Below, piece by piece: positions 28,353 to 36,494 of a stretch of 64,000 nt of DNA. The stretch is taken from positions 372,001 to 436,000 of the forward strand of contig NZ_CP030118.1 in NCBI RefSeq assembly GCF_006968745.1, given 5' to 3'. Numbering within the stretch: position 1 is the stretch's first letter; every line of letters begins with the position of its first letter. The DNA is from Brasilonema sennae CENA114. Lineage in GTDB: Bacteria > Cyanobacteriota > Cyanobacteriia > Cyanobacteriales > Nostocaceae. The translations under genes were made by a program, and so were the position numbers. The notes beneath the pieces were generated by a model. It made no database searches, had not been told where the DNA came from, and saw nothing but the letters and a program-made list of their open reading frames with translations.

Positions 28353-28843
28353 TTTAGAAGTCCTTGTTTCATTGCTTCCACCACAGGCACCGTATGGAGT
28401 CCATACACCCAATCCACTAAATTACCCAAATAAATTTGTAAACAGACCAGACACATCAAAAACGTGGCTGCACCCAGGTAAACCACAGGCACCTTCAACG
28501 GATCACGAACTCGGATGATACCGCGCCAGGCCGTGATAGCAACCAAAATGCCTGAAATTGACCAACCGTTTATGGTGTGCCAATTTAATGCGGGCTGGGC
28601 AGCTGGATAAGGTTGTGCTAATGCAGCTTCAATTTGACCAAAAATCACGGCAACAAAGATGGCAACCGATGCAAGAACCAGGTTCCACCAGCTCACTTCA
28701 AACATCCGGTGGTTGCGGCTAAGATATCCGGTTATGTCACAAAAATAGGCAAAAAATACCATCGCAATCACAAAGTGGACGACGACCGGATGCATGGTGT
28801 CTGGGTAGGGGAGATTTTGGTTATTCAACGGTGGCAGAAGCAT
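28349..28843 (-). CDS. DUF2231 membrane protein, first of pair
   Basis: The 164-residue protein begins at ATG 28843 behind AGGAG (a GTG just before it is the alternative). Four hydrophobic helices are visible: HPVVVHFVIAMVFFAYFCDI, WWNLVLASVAIFVAVIFGQI, WSISGILVAITAWRGII and VVYLGAATFLMCLVCLQIYL. MHPVVVHFVIA is the DUF2231 signature and the histidines HP, VH and NWHT could be ligands. It is the first gene of the ARTO run and shares the coupled ATGA junction with the second DUF2231 gene. The leader and first codons of this gene are duplicated in degenerate form at 30718-30785. Confidence 0.87.
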   Translation of the reverse strand: MLLPPLNNQNLPYPDTMHPVVVHFVIAMVFFAYFCDITGYLSRNHRMFEVSWWNLVLASVAIFVAVIFGQIEAALAQPYPAAQPALNWHTINGWSISGILVAITAWRGIIRVRDPLKVPVVYLGAATFLMCLVCLQIYLGNLVDWVYGLHTVPVVEAMKQGLLK

Positions 28844-29223
28844 CACGTTCTCCTATCTATTGAACTATGAGAGCAATTGAGTCAAGGTAGGGTTGTACCT
28901 TAGGGACTTACCGGAAAATAAAGTAGCAGTCATTCTAGAGGATAAGTAATTATGGAAAATAAATTATTTACCTAGGAGGGGGAACTCTTAACAGCAATGC
29001 AATTCAAAAGTTTCAGCAGTTTTGAGAAATTTATAAATATTTATGCGTAGGTACTTAGGAGACGAAAAAACTCAAACTAGGAGCTAATCTCTATAATTGG
29101 AATCTCAAGAATGATACTAATCGAAACCGTTAAATCTACTTTCAAAGATGCCAGATATGAAACTCACTGGTTACCGCAAACGAGACTTCATGGCCAAGGT
29201 GATTGCTAGGGCAGAGTACGGGG
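28844..29223. other. Spacer upstream of the ARTO operon
   Basis: This 380-bp AT-rich spacer should contain the ARTO promoter, reading leftward. A short open frame at 29158-29274 (+) lacks a recognised product and overlaps the HdeD gene. I see no convincing operator or RNA structure. Confidence 0.5.
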
Positions 29224-29760
29224 CTATTCAGAATGCAGCGTTAGCATCCAAACGCCATCGAAAAACAGATTGATTCCCACCCAAGTCCCAATCAGCCAGA
29301 ATGCACTAAACGGAAAGCTAGACCAGATGAAAATCCCTAAAATAATTCCTGCGATGCCGCTGACGAGCATCCATCCCCAATTTGGTGAAATCCGGCGCAG
29401 TTGAAACGCAAGTGAGACTTGAATGATGCCTTGCACAAAAATTGTAACACCCAAGACTAACGTGAAGGCAAGCGCTCCCTGGAGCGGATCGGTTAAGACA
29501 AAAATCCCGGCTAGAAGATACAAAAGTCCTAAAATGAGCTTCCATGCAACTTGACCTGCCCCTTTAGATTGAAAGGCATAAACGATTTGAGCAATTCCAG
29601 CAAAAATAAAAACCCAGCCAAACACTAAGGTCGAAGTAATCGTGGCAAAAAAGGGAAATATGATCGCAATTATCCCCAAAATAATCATGAAGATTGCAAT
29701 CGTCGTTAACCATCTAGAATTAATCGTTTGTTCTCTCGTCTCAGATTCAGTAGCTCTCAT
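29224..29760 (-). CDS. HdeD/DUF308 membrane protein
   Basis: The 178-residue protein starts at ATG 29760 with GGGAG upstream; the longer frame to 29823 overlaps PrsW and lacks a site. Six short hydrophobic hairpin segments alternate with small loops, including WLTTIAIFMIILGIIAIIFP, WVFIFAGIAQIVYAF, LILGLLYLLAGIFVLTDPLQ, ALAFTLVLGVTIFVQGII, WMLVSGIAGIILGIFIW and WLIGTWVGINLFFDGV. This pattern is the DUF308 repeat of HdeD-like proteins; the E. coli member helps in acid resistance. It follows prsW by 40 bp and both may belong to a stress-response segment that was inserted between ndh-2 and the ARTO operon. Confidence 0.88.
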   Translation of the reverse strand: MRATESETREQTINSRWLTTIAIFMIILGIIAIIFPFFATITSTLVFGWVFIFAGIAQIVYAFQSKGAGQVAWKLILGLLYLLAGIFVLTDPLQGALAFTLVLGVTIFVQGIIQVSLAFQLRRISPNWGWMLVSGIAGIILGIFIWSSFPFSAFWLIGTWVGINLFFDGVWMLTLHSE

Positions 29761-29800
29761 GTTGATCTCCCTGATTGAATTAATGTAATAAAATATATGA

Positions 29801-30658
29801 TCAAAGTGCAGGTCTTGCTGCACGGATAGCTTCTTTCCATAAACGCATCAGCATCAATACCCCTACTAATATGACAATCCAGTAGCCGATCGGTAATAAA
29901 TTGATAATTGGAATGTCTAACACAAGCCCTATTGGCATTCCATCCCATAGCCCATGTAAAAGAGAGACTATGAGATAAGTTAAGAACACTGGAAAGGTAA
30001 TTCTGAATCGTTCCGGTCTGCTTTCACGAAATAGCACTGCTGAGAGGGTTGCTGTCCAGACCCCATGTCCAAATGGAGACAGCAAGCTACGCAGTCCTGT
30101 GACTCCAACCGTTACTAATAGTGGAAACGTTTCTGGTGCATTGGGTCTTAACCCTTGCGCAAATGCCATTAGAAATACAGTAAATGCATATCCAGTGCTC
30201 TCTAGAGCAGCAAATCCCATTCCAACTGCTGCTCCCAGAAGTAATCCGTCGAGTTCCGAATTGTGTCGCATTCGGCGCGCCACAAACATGACTGCTATTA
30301 GCTTGACCAGTTCTTCAATCAGCCCGACTTGAAGTGCGGTAAAAAAGTCGAACTTGGGACCGCTGATCAACAATTTCTCCAGAAATCCAGCTTCAAAGAC
30401 AGCGATGACACCACCGAGAAAGAAGCTCAAGCCTAAACTTGGTAAGGTGATGTTGCTGAGTTGCTGACGCTCGTACAGGAAGGTGACAAAAGTGACAGGC
30501 ACCAAAAAATTGCCTAACAGAATCAGGGTTGGAAACAGGTTGGGGTTGGCTGTCAGAACAACGAGAATAAAACTAATGAGGTAAAGTAAGAAACCACCCA
30601 AAAATACACGCAACCAGATGCGCTTTGGACGTGCGGGTACAGAAGTCTCTTGTCGCAT
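29801..30658 (-). CDS. PrsW-family intramembrane metalloprotease
   Basis: The 285-residue protein has about eight hydrophobic helices and the PrsW/CPBP-like motifs: LIEELVKLIAVMFVARR (catalytic Glu pair), GFAALESTGYAF, FGHGVWTATLSAVLF and LLHGLWDGMP (metal-ligand histidines). In Bacillus PrsW performs site-1 cleavage of an anti-sigma factor; cyanobacterial targets are unknown. No anti-sigma gene is adjacent. ATG 30658 follows no strong ribosome site but agrees with family starts, the first ~15 residues being cytosolic (TSVPARPKRIWLR). Downstream is HdeD in the same direction; upstream is the NDH-2 gene, separated by a duplicated piece of the DUF2231 leader. Confidence 0.9.
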   Translation of the reverse strand: MRQETSVPARPKRIWLRVFLGGFLLYLISFILVVLTANPNLFPTLILLGNFLVPVTFVTFLYERQQLSNITLPSLGLSFFLGGVIAVFEAGFLEKLLISGPKFDFFTALQVGLIEELVKLIAVMFVARRMRHNSELDGLLLGAAVGMGFAALESTGYAFTVFLMAFAQGLRPNAPETFPLLVTVGVTGLRSLLSPFGHGVWTATLSAVLFRESRPERFRITFPVFLTYLIVSLLHGLWDGMPIGLVLDIPIINLLPIGYWIVILVGVLMLMRLWKEAIRAARPAL

Positions 30659-30717
30659 GGTTTGACATTCTATTGATGAGAATTAAGTTTGCCGCAGACC
30701 ATCAGAAAATAATATCC

Positions 30718-30785
30718 AGGGGAGATTGGGTTATTCAGTGGCGGTAGTAGTATCACGGTCTCCTGACTATAGAATATAGAACTAC
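30718..30785 (-). pseudogene. Degenerate copy of the DUF2231 leader and first codons
   Basis: Read on the - strand, this stretch carries a GGAG ribosome site and codons for ILLPPLNNPISPG. It matches the leader and start of the first DUF2231 gene (LLPPLNNQNLPYP, 28808-28872), including untranslated bases. It stops after about 15 codons. It lies right at the end of the NDH-2 gene, marking a rearrangement breakpoint. Confidence 0.75.
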
Positions 30786-32239
30786 GGGGTCGATTGTCTA
30801 GGTAAATTCGGTTGTGGTTGTCTGAGTCGTTCCGAAGGTGGCGTTCGTAAGCCGAAGTAAGCAACAATCAGAAAAGCGATCGGCGCAAGGATGGCTAAGG
30901 CTTTGACCAGCGATCGCTCTCGTTGCTCAGCAGGAGACAGAGGAGGCTGTTTGGCGACGGCTTCAGAAACCAGCTTGGGTCGGTGGTAACGATGGAAGAT
31001 TTCTTCCTTAAGCCATTCGGTTGTTACCTTAAAATCATGTAGTGGCGTGGGCAGCATTTCCAAATAGGTTGCATTGCGAATCAGGTCGCCGGGTTTGCCA
31101 GTCACCTGCACTTTGTCGAATAAATTCGCTACTCCATTGTTCAAGCCCAACTTCATCAGGGTGCCGCGAAGATTCACATGAGCTGGGCTAGGGGATGCCC
31201 CTCTAACAAGTGCAATCAAATTATGAGCAATGTTTGCACCTTGTTGATAAGCCACCTGGGCGAGAGCCGGTAGTGGCTGCGACTGCACATCTGCACAATC
31301 GCCGGCTGCAAACACCTCTGGAAAATCCAGCAGTTGTAGAGTGGGGCTGACGAGCGGTAGACCATGCTTATCTAAATGGTCGGCACGAATCTGGGACTTG
31401 AGACTTTGGATGAGTGGGTTCACAGCAGTACCTGCTGTCCAAATCGTGGTTTGCGTCAGCAGTTTTTTTCTCTCTGCGCTGTCAACAGGTTGATACTCCA
31501 AGTAGTTTGCATCAACGGACTTCACACCTACACCTAATATCAATTCAACCGGTACGGTTCGAGTTCTGAAAGCGTGGAGAGCATTCTCCTTCAAACCCGC
31601 ATTGACATCTCCTGCGAGAATCGTTTTGCCGTGATTGATCAAAATAATGCGAATCTCATGAATATTGCCGCCCAGTTGGGCATACCAGTAGGGCAGCAAA
31701 TCTGCTAACGTTGCTGCCATTTCTACCCCGGTTGGACCTGCCCCAACTACAACAAATGTCAGGAGCGCTCGTCGTTGCGCTTCATCATTCGTCTGACTGG
31801 CACGCTGCAAACAATCTCGTAACTGGCGTTCCAGAGCGATCGCATTCTCTCGCGTCCGGAATGCAAATGCGTTCTCTTGCGCTCCTTCCGTTCCCAGATA
31901 ACCCTGAATACTGCCGACTGTTAATACAAGGTAGCTGTAGGTGTAGTCTGAGCCAGAGGCTAAATGAACGTGTTTTTCTTGTAGGTTGATCGCTGCTACT
32001 TTGTCCTGCACAAAGGTGATATCACTGCCTTGCAGCAATTCTTTATAAGTCGGACAAACTGTGTCTTCTGGCAATTCACCCGTCAGTAGCTCATACAACA
32101 TGGGCTTAAAAACAAACCGTTCCTGCGGATCAATCAGGGTGATTGAACGAAGATCATGCTGATGACGCAGATGTAAAGCCGTGAAAAGACCCGTAAAACC
32201 AGCTCCGACAATAATCGTACGGTGAGTCGAGGAATTCAT
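30782..32239 (-). CDS. Type II NADH dehydrogenase (NDH-2)
   Basis: The 485-residue flavoprotein transfers electrons from NAD(P)H to quinone without pumping protons. It has the FAD-binding IIVGAGFTGLFTALHL at residues 9-24, the NAD(P)-binding FVVVGAGPTGVEMAATLADL near 170, the Ala-rich AGDCADV region near 305, and VAYQQGANIAHNL. A C-terminal membrane helix (LAILAPIAFLIVAYFGL) with a basic segment anchors it. Start ATG 32239 is selected because the FAD motif lies nine residues in; a 24-residue upstream extension is possible. With the ARTO quinol oxidase nearby this gives a complete NADH-to-oxygen chain in two steps. Confidence 0.92.
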   Translation of the reverse strand: MNSSTHRTIIVGAGFTGLFTALHLRHQHDLRSITLIDPQERFVFKPMLYELLTGELPEDTVCPTYKELLQGSDITFVQDKVAAINLQEKHVHLASGSDYTYSYLVLTVGSIQGYLGTEGAQENAFAFRTRENAIALERQLRDCLQRASQTNDEAQRRALLTFVVVGAGPTGVEMAATLADLLPYWYAQLGGNIHEIRIILINHGKTILAGDVNAGLKENALHAFRTRTVPVELILGVGVKSVDANYLEYQPVDSAERKKLLTQTTIWTAGTAVNPLIQSLKSQIRADHLDKHGLPLVSPTLQLLDFPEVFAAGDCADVQSQPLPALAQVAYQQGANIAHNLIALVRGASPSPAHVNLRGTLMKLGLNNGVANLFDKVQVTGKPGDLIRNATYLEMLPTPLHDFKVTTEWLKEEIFHRYHRPKLVSEAVAKQPPLSPAEQRERSLVKALAILAPIAFLIVAYFGLRTPPSERLRQPQPNLPRQSTP

Positions 32240-32558
32240 TTTAGGAAAGGAAAGGTAGACAACAGTGGGCAATCTAAGGAATGACTTAGCAATGTAGCCC
32301 TTTTCGTTCAATCAAAAAATCTGTATATTTCTGGTTCTGAGGAATTTCTCAAAGTGTAGATAAAAACAGGTTTTTAATAAGAACTCCTTTACCATATAAC
32401 AGTGGCATATTTCTGACCATGCAAGTTTGTACAGTTAAGCAGAAATTTATGCTGTTTTGATGATGTTGAAAAAACCTGATCAAATCCAAATTCAGATTTT
32501 TATTGATCGCGGGCAAAACCTCATCCCCTTGTAAATGGAGCAGTTGGCTATCCGTAGC

Positions 32559-33542
32559 TTAATTCAACAGATTAATGATTCCAGAAATCCTGTTGAGTGC
32601 GCTGTAAGTAATGGGAAGACAATCAATTACGATTCCAATAGATAGCAGTATCATATAAACAATGGAGTATTTAAACAGCGATCGCGCCAACTCCAAATTT
32701 GAGGGAGACTGCATTAACAACCAGGCTTTATGAACAAAAATGCCACCAAGAACGAGCGCAATAAGTGGATACAGCAAATTCATTACATCAAGCGGATAAC
32801 CAAGCAGTAAAGTTACTGGAATGAGGATTAAAGTGTAGGCAAAAATTTGTCGAGCCGTGGTCTCATTCCCGGCAACCACAGGCAACATAGGAACATTAAC
32901 TTTGGCATAGTCATCTTGAATCATCATTGCCAATGCCCAGAAATGAGGAGGTGTCCATAGAAACACGATCACAAACAAGCACCACGCTGCCCAACTCAAA
33001 TCGCCTGTTACTGCTGCCCACCCGACTAGAGGCGGAATTGCCCCTGCGACTCCTCCAATGACGATGTTTTGGGAGTGATGCCGTTTCAACCAATGGGTGT
33101 AGACCAGCACATAAACGAGAATCCCTATCATTGCTAAACTAGCACTCAACAAGTTAGCGAACACAGCTAGCAGCGTAAACGAAATCACTATGAGCGCGAT
33201 CGCAAACAGTAATGCATCATGAGGTTCTATTCGACCAGACGGAAGTGGACGATGACGGGTTCGTTCCATCGCAAAATCAATATCGCGGTCGTAAAGACAG
33301 TTTATTGTATTTGCTGCTCCTGCGGCACAAGCGCCACTGACTAATGTGATCAACACAAGCCAGGGATCAACGTGCCCTTTTGCTGCCATTCCCATACTGG
33401 CAACCATCGTAATCAGTAACAGTAAGATGATGCGAGGCTTTGTGAGCTGAACATAACTTTGAATAACTTCCCAAGTAGTTTGATGGTAAGGAGTCGTGGA
33501 ATTAAAAGTAAGGGTTGAAGTAAATACTCTGTTGAGCTTCAT
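32559..33542 (-). CDS. ctaB: Protohaem IX farnesyltransferase (haem o synthase)
   Basis: The 327-residue UbiA-family prenyltransferase has about nine helices. The first Asp motif is [20 protein letters not shown] (allylic diphosphate/Mg site), followed by RPLPSG; the second region appears as [17 protein letters not shown]. It farnesylates haem b to haem o, which haem-copper oxidases use directly or after conversion to haem a. No ctaA gene is visible here, compatible with an o-type or haem a supplied from elsewhere. ATG 33542 has AAAGGAA eight bases upstream; the frame upstream is ignored. It lies 319 bp upstream of the NDH-2 start. The intervening 32240-32558 has no gene. Confidence 0.95.
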   Translation of the reverse strand: MKLNRVFTSTLTFNSTTPYHQTTWEVIQSYVQLTKPRIILLLLITMVASMGMAAKGHVDPWLVLITLVSGACAAGAANTINCLYDRDIDFAMERTRHRPLPSGRIEPHDALLFAIALIVISFTLLAVFANLLSASLAMIGILVYVLVYTHWLKRHHSQNIVIGGVAGAIPPLVGWAAVTGDLSWAAWCLFVIVFLWTPPHFWALAMMIQDDYAKVNVPMLPVVAGNETTARQIFAYTLILIPVTLLLGYPLDVMNLLYPLIALVLGGIFVHKAWLLMQSPSNLELARSLFKYSIVYMILLSIGIVIDCLPITYSALNRISGIINLLN

Positions 33543-33635
33543 GAGAGTTCCTTTAAAGAGACGTTTGCAGTCGATTCCGTTGTTTACAGCAACAACTACT
33601 TGGTGCAAGACATGATTGTGTGGCTGCTGCCCTGG

Positions 33636-34175
33636 CTAAACAACAACTGTTTGATTGACTTCATGACCTGCATTTTGCAGAATCTGTTGCGCTTGATTAA
33701 TTTCCTCATCTGTACCTGACACAATGACCATAAACTTGCCTGCTTTGATTTGTGTCTCATACTTTAGGGCTTTTTCCTTTGGAATTCCCAATCCTACAAG
33801 AGCACCCACCAGTCCTCCTGCAACGGCAGCTCCCACACCACCCAAAACCATACCTTCGAGCCAACCTGCCAACACTCCAGCAACATGCCCAGCAACAATC
33901 ACAGGACCCACTCCCGGAATAAAGAGCAAGCCGACACCTGTGAGAATGCCGAAGAGTCCACCAAAAAAGGTGCCCCAGTAGCCTGCTTCTCCAGCTCCAG
34001 CTTTAGCCGTATCTTTCCAGGTCAAAAATCCACGGATATGCTCAGTGGTTTGATAGTCTTTACCAATAATCGAAATCTTTTGCATGTCGAAGCCTGCTCT
34101 TTGCAGTTCTAACACGGCAGCTTCTGCCTCAACGTGGGATGGAAAAATATTCACAGCTTCATGCTTGACTGACAT
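33636..34175 (-). CDS. General stress protein 17M-like domain protein
   Basis: The 179-residue product starts with a ferredoxin-like fold half (VNIFPSHVEAEAAVLELQRAGFDMQKISIIG) resembling the 17M-like stress domain. A glycine-rich hydrophobic middle follows (GTFFGGLFGILTGVGLLFIP, then GAAVAGGLVGALVGLGIP), then a second fold half (YETQIKAGKFMVIVSGTDEEINQAQQIL). The Gly-rich segment could insert in membranes or form glycine zippers. Relatives are induced by general stress in Bacillus and occur widely in cyanobacteria. Function is unknown. A ribosome site AAGGAG precedes ATG 34175. It has spacers on both sides and is probably monocistronic. Confidence 0.82.
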   Translation of the reverse strand: MSVKHEAVNIFPSHVEAEAAVLELQRAGFDMQKISIIGKDYQTTEHIRGFLTWKDTAKAGAGEAGYWGTFFGGLFGILTGVGLLFIPGVGPVIVAGHVAGVLAGWLEGMVLGGVGAAVAGGLVGALVGLGIPKEKALKYETQIKAGKFMVIVSGTDEEINQAQQILQNAGHEVNQTVVV

Positions 34176-34274
34176 GGCTTTATCTCCTTAAAAATTACAA
34201 ATCGTCCTATTTAGCGGACAAGACTAGATCGAAGCGCCTAAATCGCTGCCTGAGTGTGTTGGCGAAGGCATCGC

Positions 34275-34643
34275 TCACATGAGTTTCTTTAAAATATTAC
34301 GAACATGAGTTCTCACCGTACCCTTAGCGATTTTGAGCTTCTGGGCGATCGCACTATTATTATGTCCATCAACAATCAATTGCAATACCTCTAACTCTCG
34401 ATCAGTCAAAGGCTCAATTGTAATGACTTGTATATATTTTCCTTTGACTGTCTGAATCGCGATCGTCTTCGCATGATTGACACCGTCAGCTTGAAAAAGA
34501 TAAGCTTGTTGAAGCAACTCAGCAACCTCTTGTGCAACAGCAGTGAGTGCATAATTAATAGAGGAATTGTCAAAAAAATCAGTTTGAGTTGGAACCTTTA
34601 GGTACTCAAAATCATCTTTGACCAGTAATGAAATGGATGTCAT
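34275..34643 (-). CDS. Short LuxR-type DNA-binding regulator
   Basis: The 122-residue protein has an N-terminal ~75-residue region without a receiver motif and a C-terminal LuxR helix-turn-helix: LTDRELEVLQLIVDGHNNSA, IAQKLKIAKGTVRTHVRNIL. The HTH ends at KKLM, about 20 residues shorter than usual NarL proteins, so the fourth helix is missing and dimer contacts may be weakened. It may still bind DNA. The N-terminal part (EVAELLQQAYLFQADGVNHA) is shared, from memory, by cyanobacterial small LuxR proteins. Upstream lies the first copy of the ~150-bp repeated module, then a MITE and the 3' tail of a response-regulator gene, so the locus is rearranged. Confidence 0.78.
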   Translation of the reverse strand: MTSISLLVKDDFEYLKVPTQTDFFDNSSINYALTAVAQEVAELLQQAYLFQADGVNHAKTIAIQTVKGKYIQVITIEPLTDRELEVLQLIVDGHNNSAIAQKLKIAKGTVRTHVRNILKKLM

Positions 34644-34696
34644 AAAACTATCCTCAGTAAGGCAAACTTAAATTTTGCAACTCAATTGCTATCACT

Positions 34697-34845
34697 GTTT
34701 GTATAAACTCAATATATGCAATTGTTTTTAATTTGTCGTCCACTTTGAGTTGAAACTTTTGTTCAATAAAGTGATTGATCAATCAGTCCATCTCAAAATC
34801 GAAGTTTGGCTCCAACTAAAGTTGGAATCCAAATTCAAACTTTAG
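34697..34845 (-). promoter_or_regulatory. Conserved ~150-bp module, copy R1
   Basis: It lies upstream of the short LuxR gene. In the + sense it begins GTTTGTATAAACTCAATATA, has a core GTCGTCCACTTTGAGTTGAA, then a GATTGATCAATC palindrome, and ends with the hairpin CCAACTAAAGTTGG. Related copies are at 45211-45355, 53680-53804, 54471-54620 (inverted) and 60956-61080. Only this copy has an intact gene starting within 60 bp. Confidence 0.72.
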
Positions 34846-34850
34846 TACAT

Positions 34851-34990
34851 AGGACTTATGCAAAAACTCTTTTAAACCCTCTTAACTATGCGCTAAGGCG
34901 CACGCTACGCGTTCGGCAAAGCCGTGCCGCAGGCATACGTGATCTTTGCGTCCTTTGCGGTTTATTTTTTCATAATTTTGCGTAAGTCCT
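34851..34990. mobile_element. MITE-like element with AGGACTTAYGCAAAA ends
   Basis: AGGACTTATGCAAAA (34851-34865) is inverted as TTTTGCGTAAGTCCT at 34976-34990. The interior is GC-rich with palindromic CGCACGCTACGCG-type repeats. There is no transposase, so it is a non-autonomous element or repeat cassette. Single ends of the same kind occur at 18369 (AGGACTTACGCA) and 40552 (TTTGCGTAAGTCCT). Confidence 0.78.
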
Positions 34991-35001
34991 GGTACAATTG
35001 C

Positions 35002-35079
35002 TTACAAACTGACAATCCCTCGTTTCACTGCAACAATCACCGCTTGAGTGCGGTCGTTGACTTCTAATTTCAGTAGACC
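35002..35079 (-). pseudogene. NarL-type response regulator, C-terminal tail only
   Basis: The - strand reads LLKLEVNDRTQAVIVAVKRG then IVSL and TAA. This is the last 25 residues of a response regulator almost identical to the tail of the gene at 47375-48007 (LGVNDRTQAVIIAVKRGIVS). The rest of the gene is gone; bases to the right carry an integrase fragment on the other strand. Confidence 0.85.
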
Positions 35080-35135
35080 GAAAAGTTTTACCAGCACAAA
35101 AAAATAGTAGCCTGTTATACCGTTTTTGGAGAAAA

Positions 35136-35310
35136 GTGCAAAAGCTGATTGCTATTGAGTATCTTTCTTCTCTAAGCCATTTAAAATACACAACGCATCA
35201 TAAGCATCAAGCAATACTGCAAAGCTTATTAAATTTTACTGTTGAACAAGGGTATATAAAATCTAACCCAATTCGCGGACTGAAACAACGCTCACCAGCG
35301 CGAGAAAAAT
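35136..35310 (+). pseudogene. Tyrosine recombinase N-terminal fragment
   Basis: The translation contains LKYTTHHKHQAILQSLLNFT followed by VEQGYIKSNPIRGLKQR. This is the typical core-binding (SAM-like) helix pair of phage-type integrases (HxxLxxLLNxAVxxGxIxxNP). The catalytic domain is absent; a perfect hairpin truncates it. Confidence 0.62.
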
Positions 35311-35326
35311 GCTCGCGCTGGTGAGC
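35290..35326. repeat. Perfect 15-bp hairpin
   Basis: GCTCACCAGCGCGAG (35290-35304) is followed by a 7-base loop and its exact complement at 35312-35326. No T-run follows, so a palindromic repeat is more likely than a terminator. Confidence 0.8.
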
Positions 35327-35479
35327 TATTCTACAACTAGGTGGCGCATGTGAATTCAACGGAAAACTGTATCACAGGTTACTATTTATTGACGCTTGCC
35401 AAAGTTTTCGCTCTACCAAAAACGCGCACAGTGCCCCTAGCTTCTAGCTATGGGGGTGTAGTGCGCCGGGGAACGCCAG

Positions 35480-36290
35480 GTGCTTTATCCCGGGGAACCC
35501 GTCCACACAAAGTTGTCTCACCAAATCTGTGATGGCGCAGGAATGGTGTTTGTCGAGGATTTGAATCTAGTCGGGTTATCTAGAGGAATGCTGGGAAAAC
35601 ATTGCCTGGATGCCGGGTTTGGTCAATTCTTCAACATTCTCGAACAGATTTGTTTTAAGCGTGATGTCTATTTTCAAAAAGTAGATAGCCGTAAGACAAG
35701 TCAGGTTTGCCCTAATTGTGGAACCGAGACAGGAAAAAAAGAACTGTCAGAACGTAACGCCACTTGCTTCAACGGGGCGGCAGCTTTTCGGGGGAAGCTT
35801 CCCCCGAAAACGTGCCTTGGGAACCCCAACGCCCTTCGGGTAAGCGCAAAGCGCACGCTACGCGAACGCAGTCGCCTAGGTCGGGAGACCCCTTCGGGTT
35901 CGCCAGATGCCTGGCTGTCGGGAGACCCTCCCGCAGCACTGGTCTCACCTCCTGCAGCGCTGGTCTCACCAGATACCTCTGTCGGGAAACACTCATCAAG
36001 TACTGGCTCCCTCCGGGAACGCCCGTCGCCTACGGCGGGAAACCCGCCTGCAGCGCTGGATTCACCGCAAGGCACAACTCTTGGCAGCGCTGGATTCACC
36101 GCAACGCAGTGGCTCCTCATCTTTGCTCGAATTGCGGCTATACGACTGATAGAGATGTCGCAGCCGCTCAAGTGGTCGCGATACGTGGACTTGCAGCCGT
36201 GGGGCACACGGTCAAGATGCGCGGCTTCGGGTAAATTCATTGGAATCTCCGTGAAGCAAGAATCCCCTGCCTTCTAGGCGTGGGGAGTGT
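35480..36290 (+). pseudogene. tnpB: tnpB remnant split inside its zinc ribbon by GC-rich repeats
   Basis: The first part (about 35510-35770) encodes the second RuvC motif MVFVEDLNLVGLSRGMLGKH, the QICFKRDVYFQKVDSRKTSQ helix and the first cysteine pair CPNCGTETGKKELSER. The second part (36112-36234, another frame) encodes the second pair and third RuvC motif, LCSNCGYTTDRDVAAAQVV, then RGLAAVGHTV. Between them lie ~340 bp of GC-rich palindromic repeat sequence (CCCTTCGGG, GCACGCTACGCG, CTGCAGCGCTGG and similar units). The N-terminal half with the first RuvC aspartate is missing, so the nuclease is dead. The typical element end follows at 36264-36290 (AATCCCCTGCCTTCTAGGCG then TGGGGAGT). A matching imperfect hairpin CCCCTAGCTTCTAGCTATGG is at 35434. 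Confidence 0.85.
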
Positions 36291-36394
36291 CAATGAAAGT
36301 ATTTCACGAACGAGTAAGCTTTTCCTACCTAAAAAATTTTGTACAACTTCTGCATCATCCGCACCATTGAGCTTTGTTGCATCTACAAGGCACA

Positions 36395-36427
36395 GCGATC
36401 GCCTACGACGGAAGGCTAGGCGATCGC
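36395..36427. repeat. HIP1-derived hairpin
   Basis: GCGATCGCCTA (36395-36405) and TAGGCGATCGC (36417-36427) form a perfect 11-bp stem around an 11-base loop. It lies in the 205-bp spacer after the tnpB remnant, 67 bp downstream of the MscS gene's stop. Confidence 0.75.
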
Positions 36428-36494
36428 TTGACTCATCCCCTTACTACTCAATATAAACGCTATAACCACTATTCTGTAAAGCTTAGAGTTTTTC

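Noticed and set aside
29158..29274. Short + strand frame beginning MKLTGYRKRDFM
   Set aside because: No recognised family and it overlaps the 3' end of the HdeD gene on the other strand.
35764..36234. 156-codon frame through GC-rich repeats
   Set aside because: Only its last 40 codons are tnpB; the rest is translated repeat sequence.
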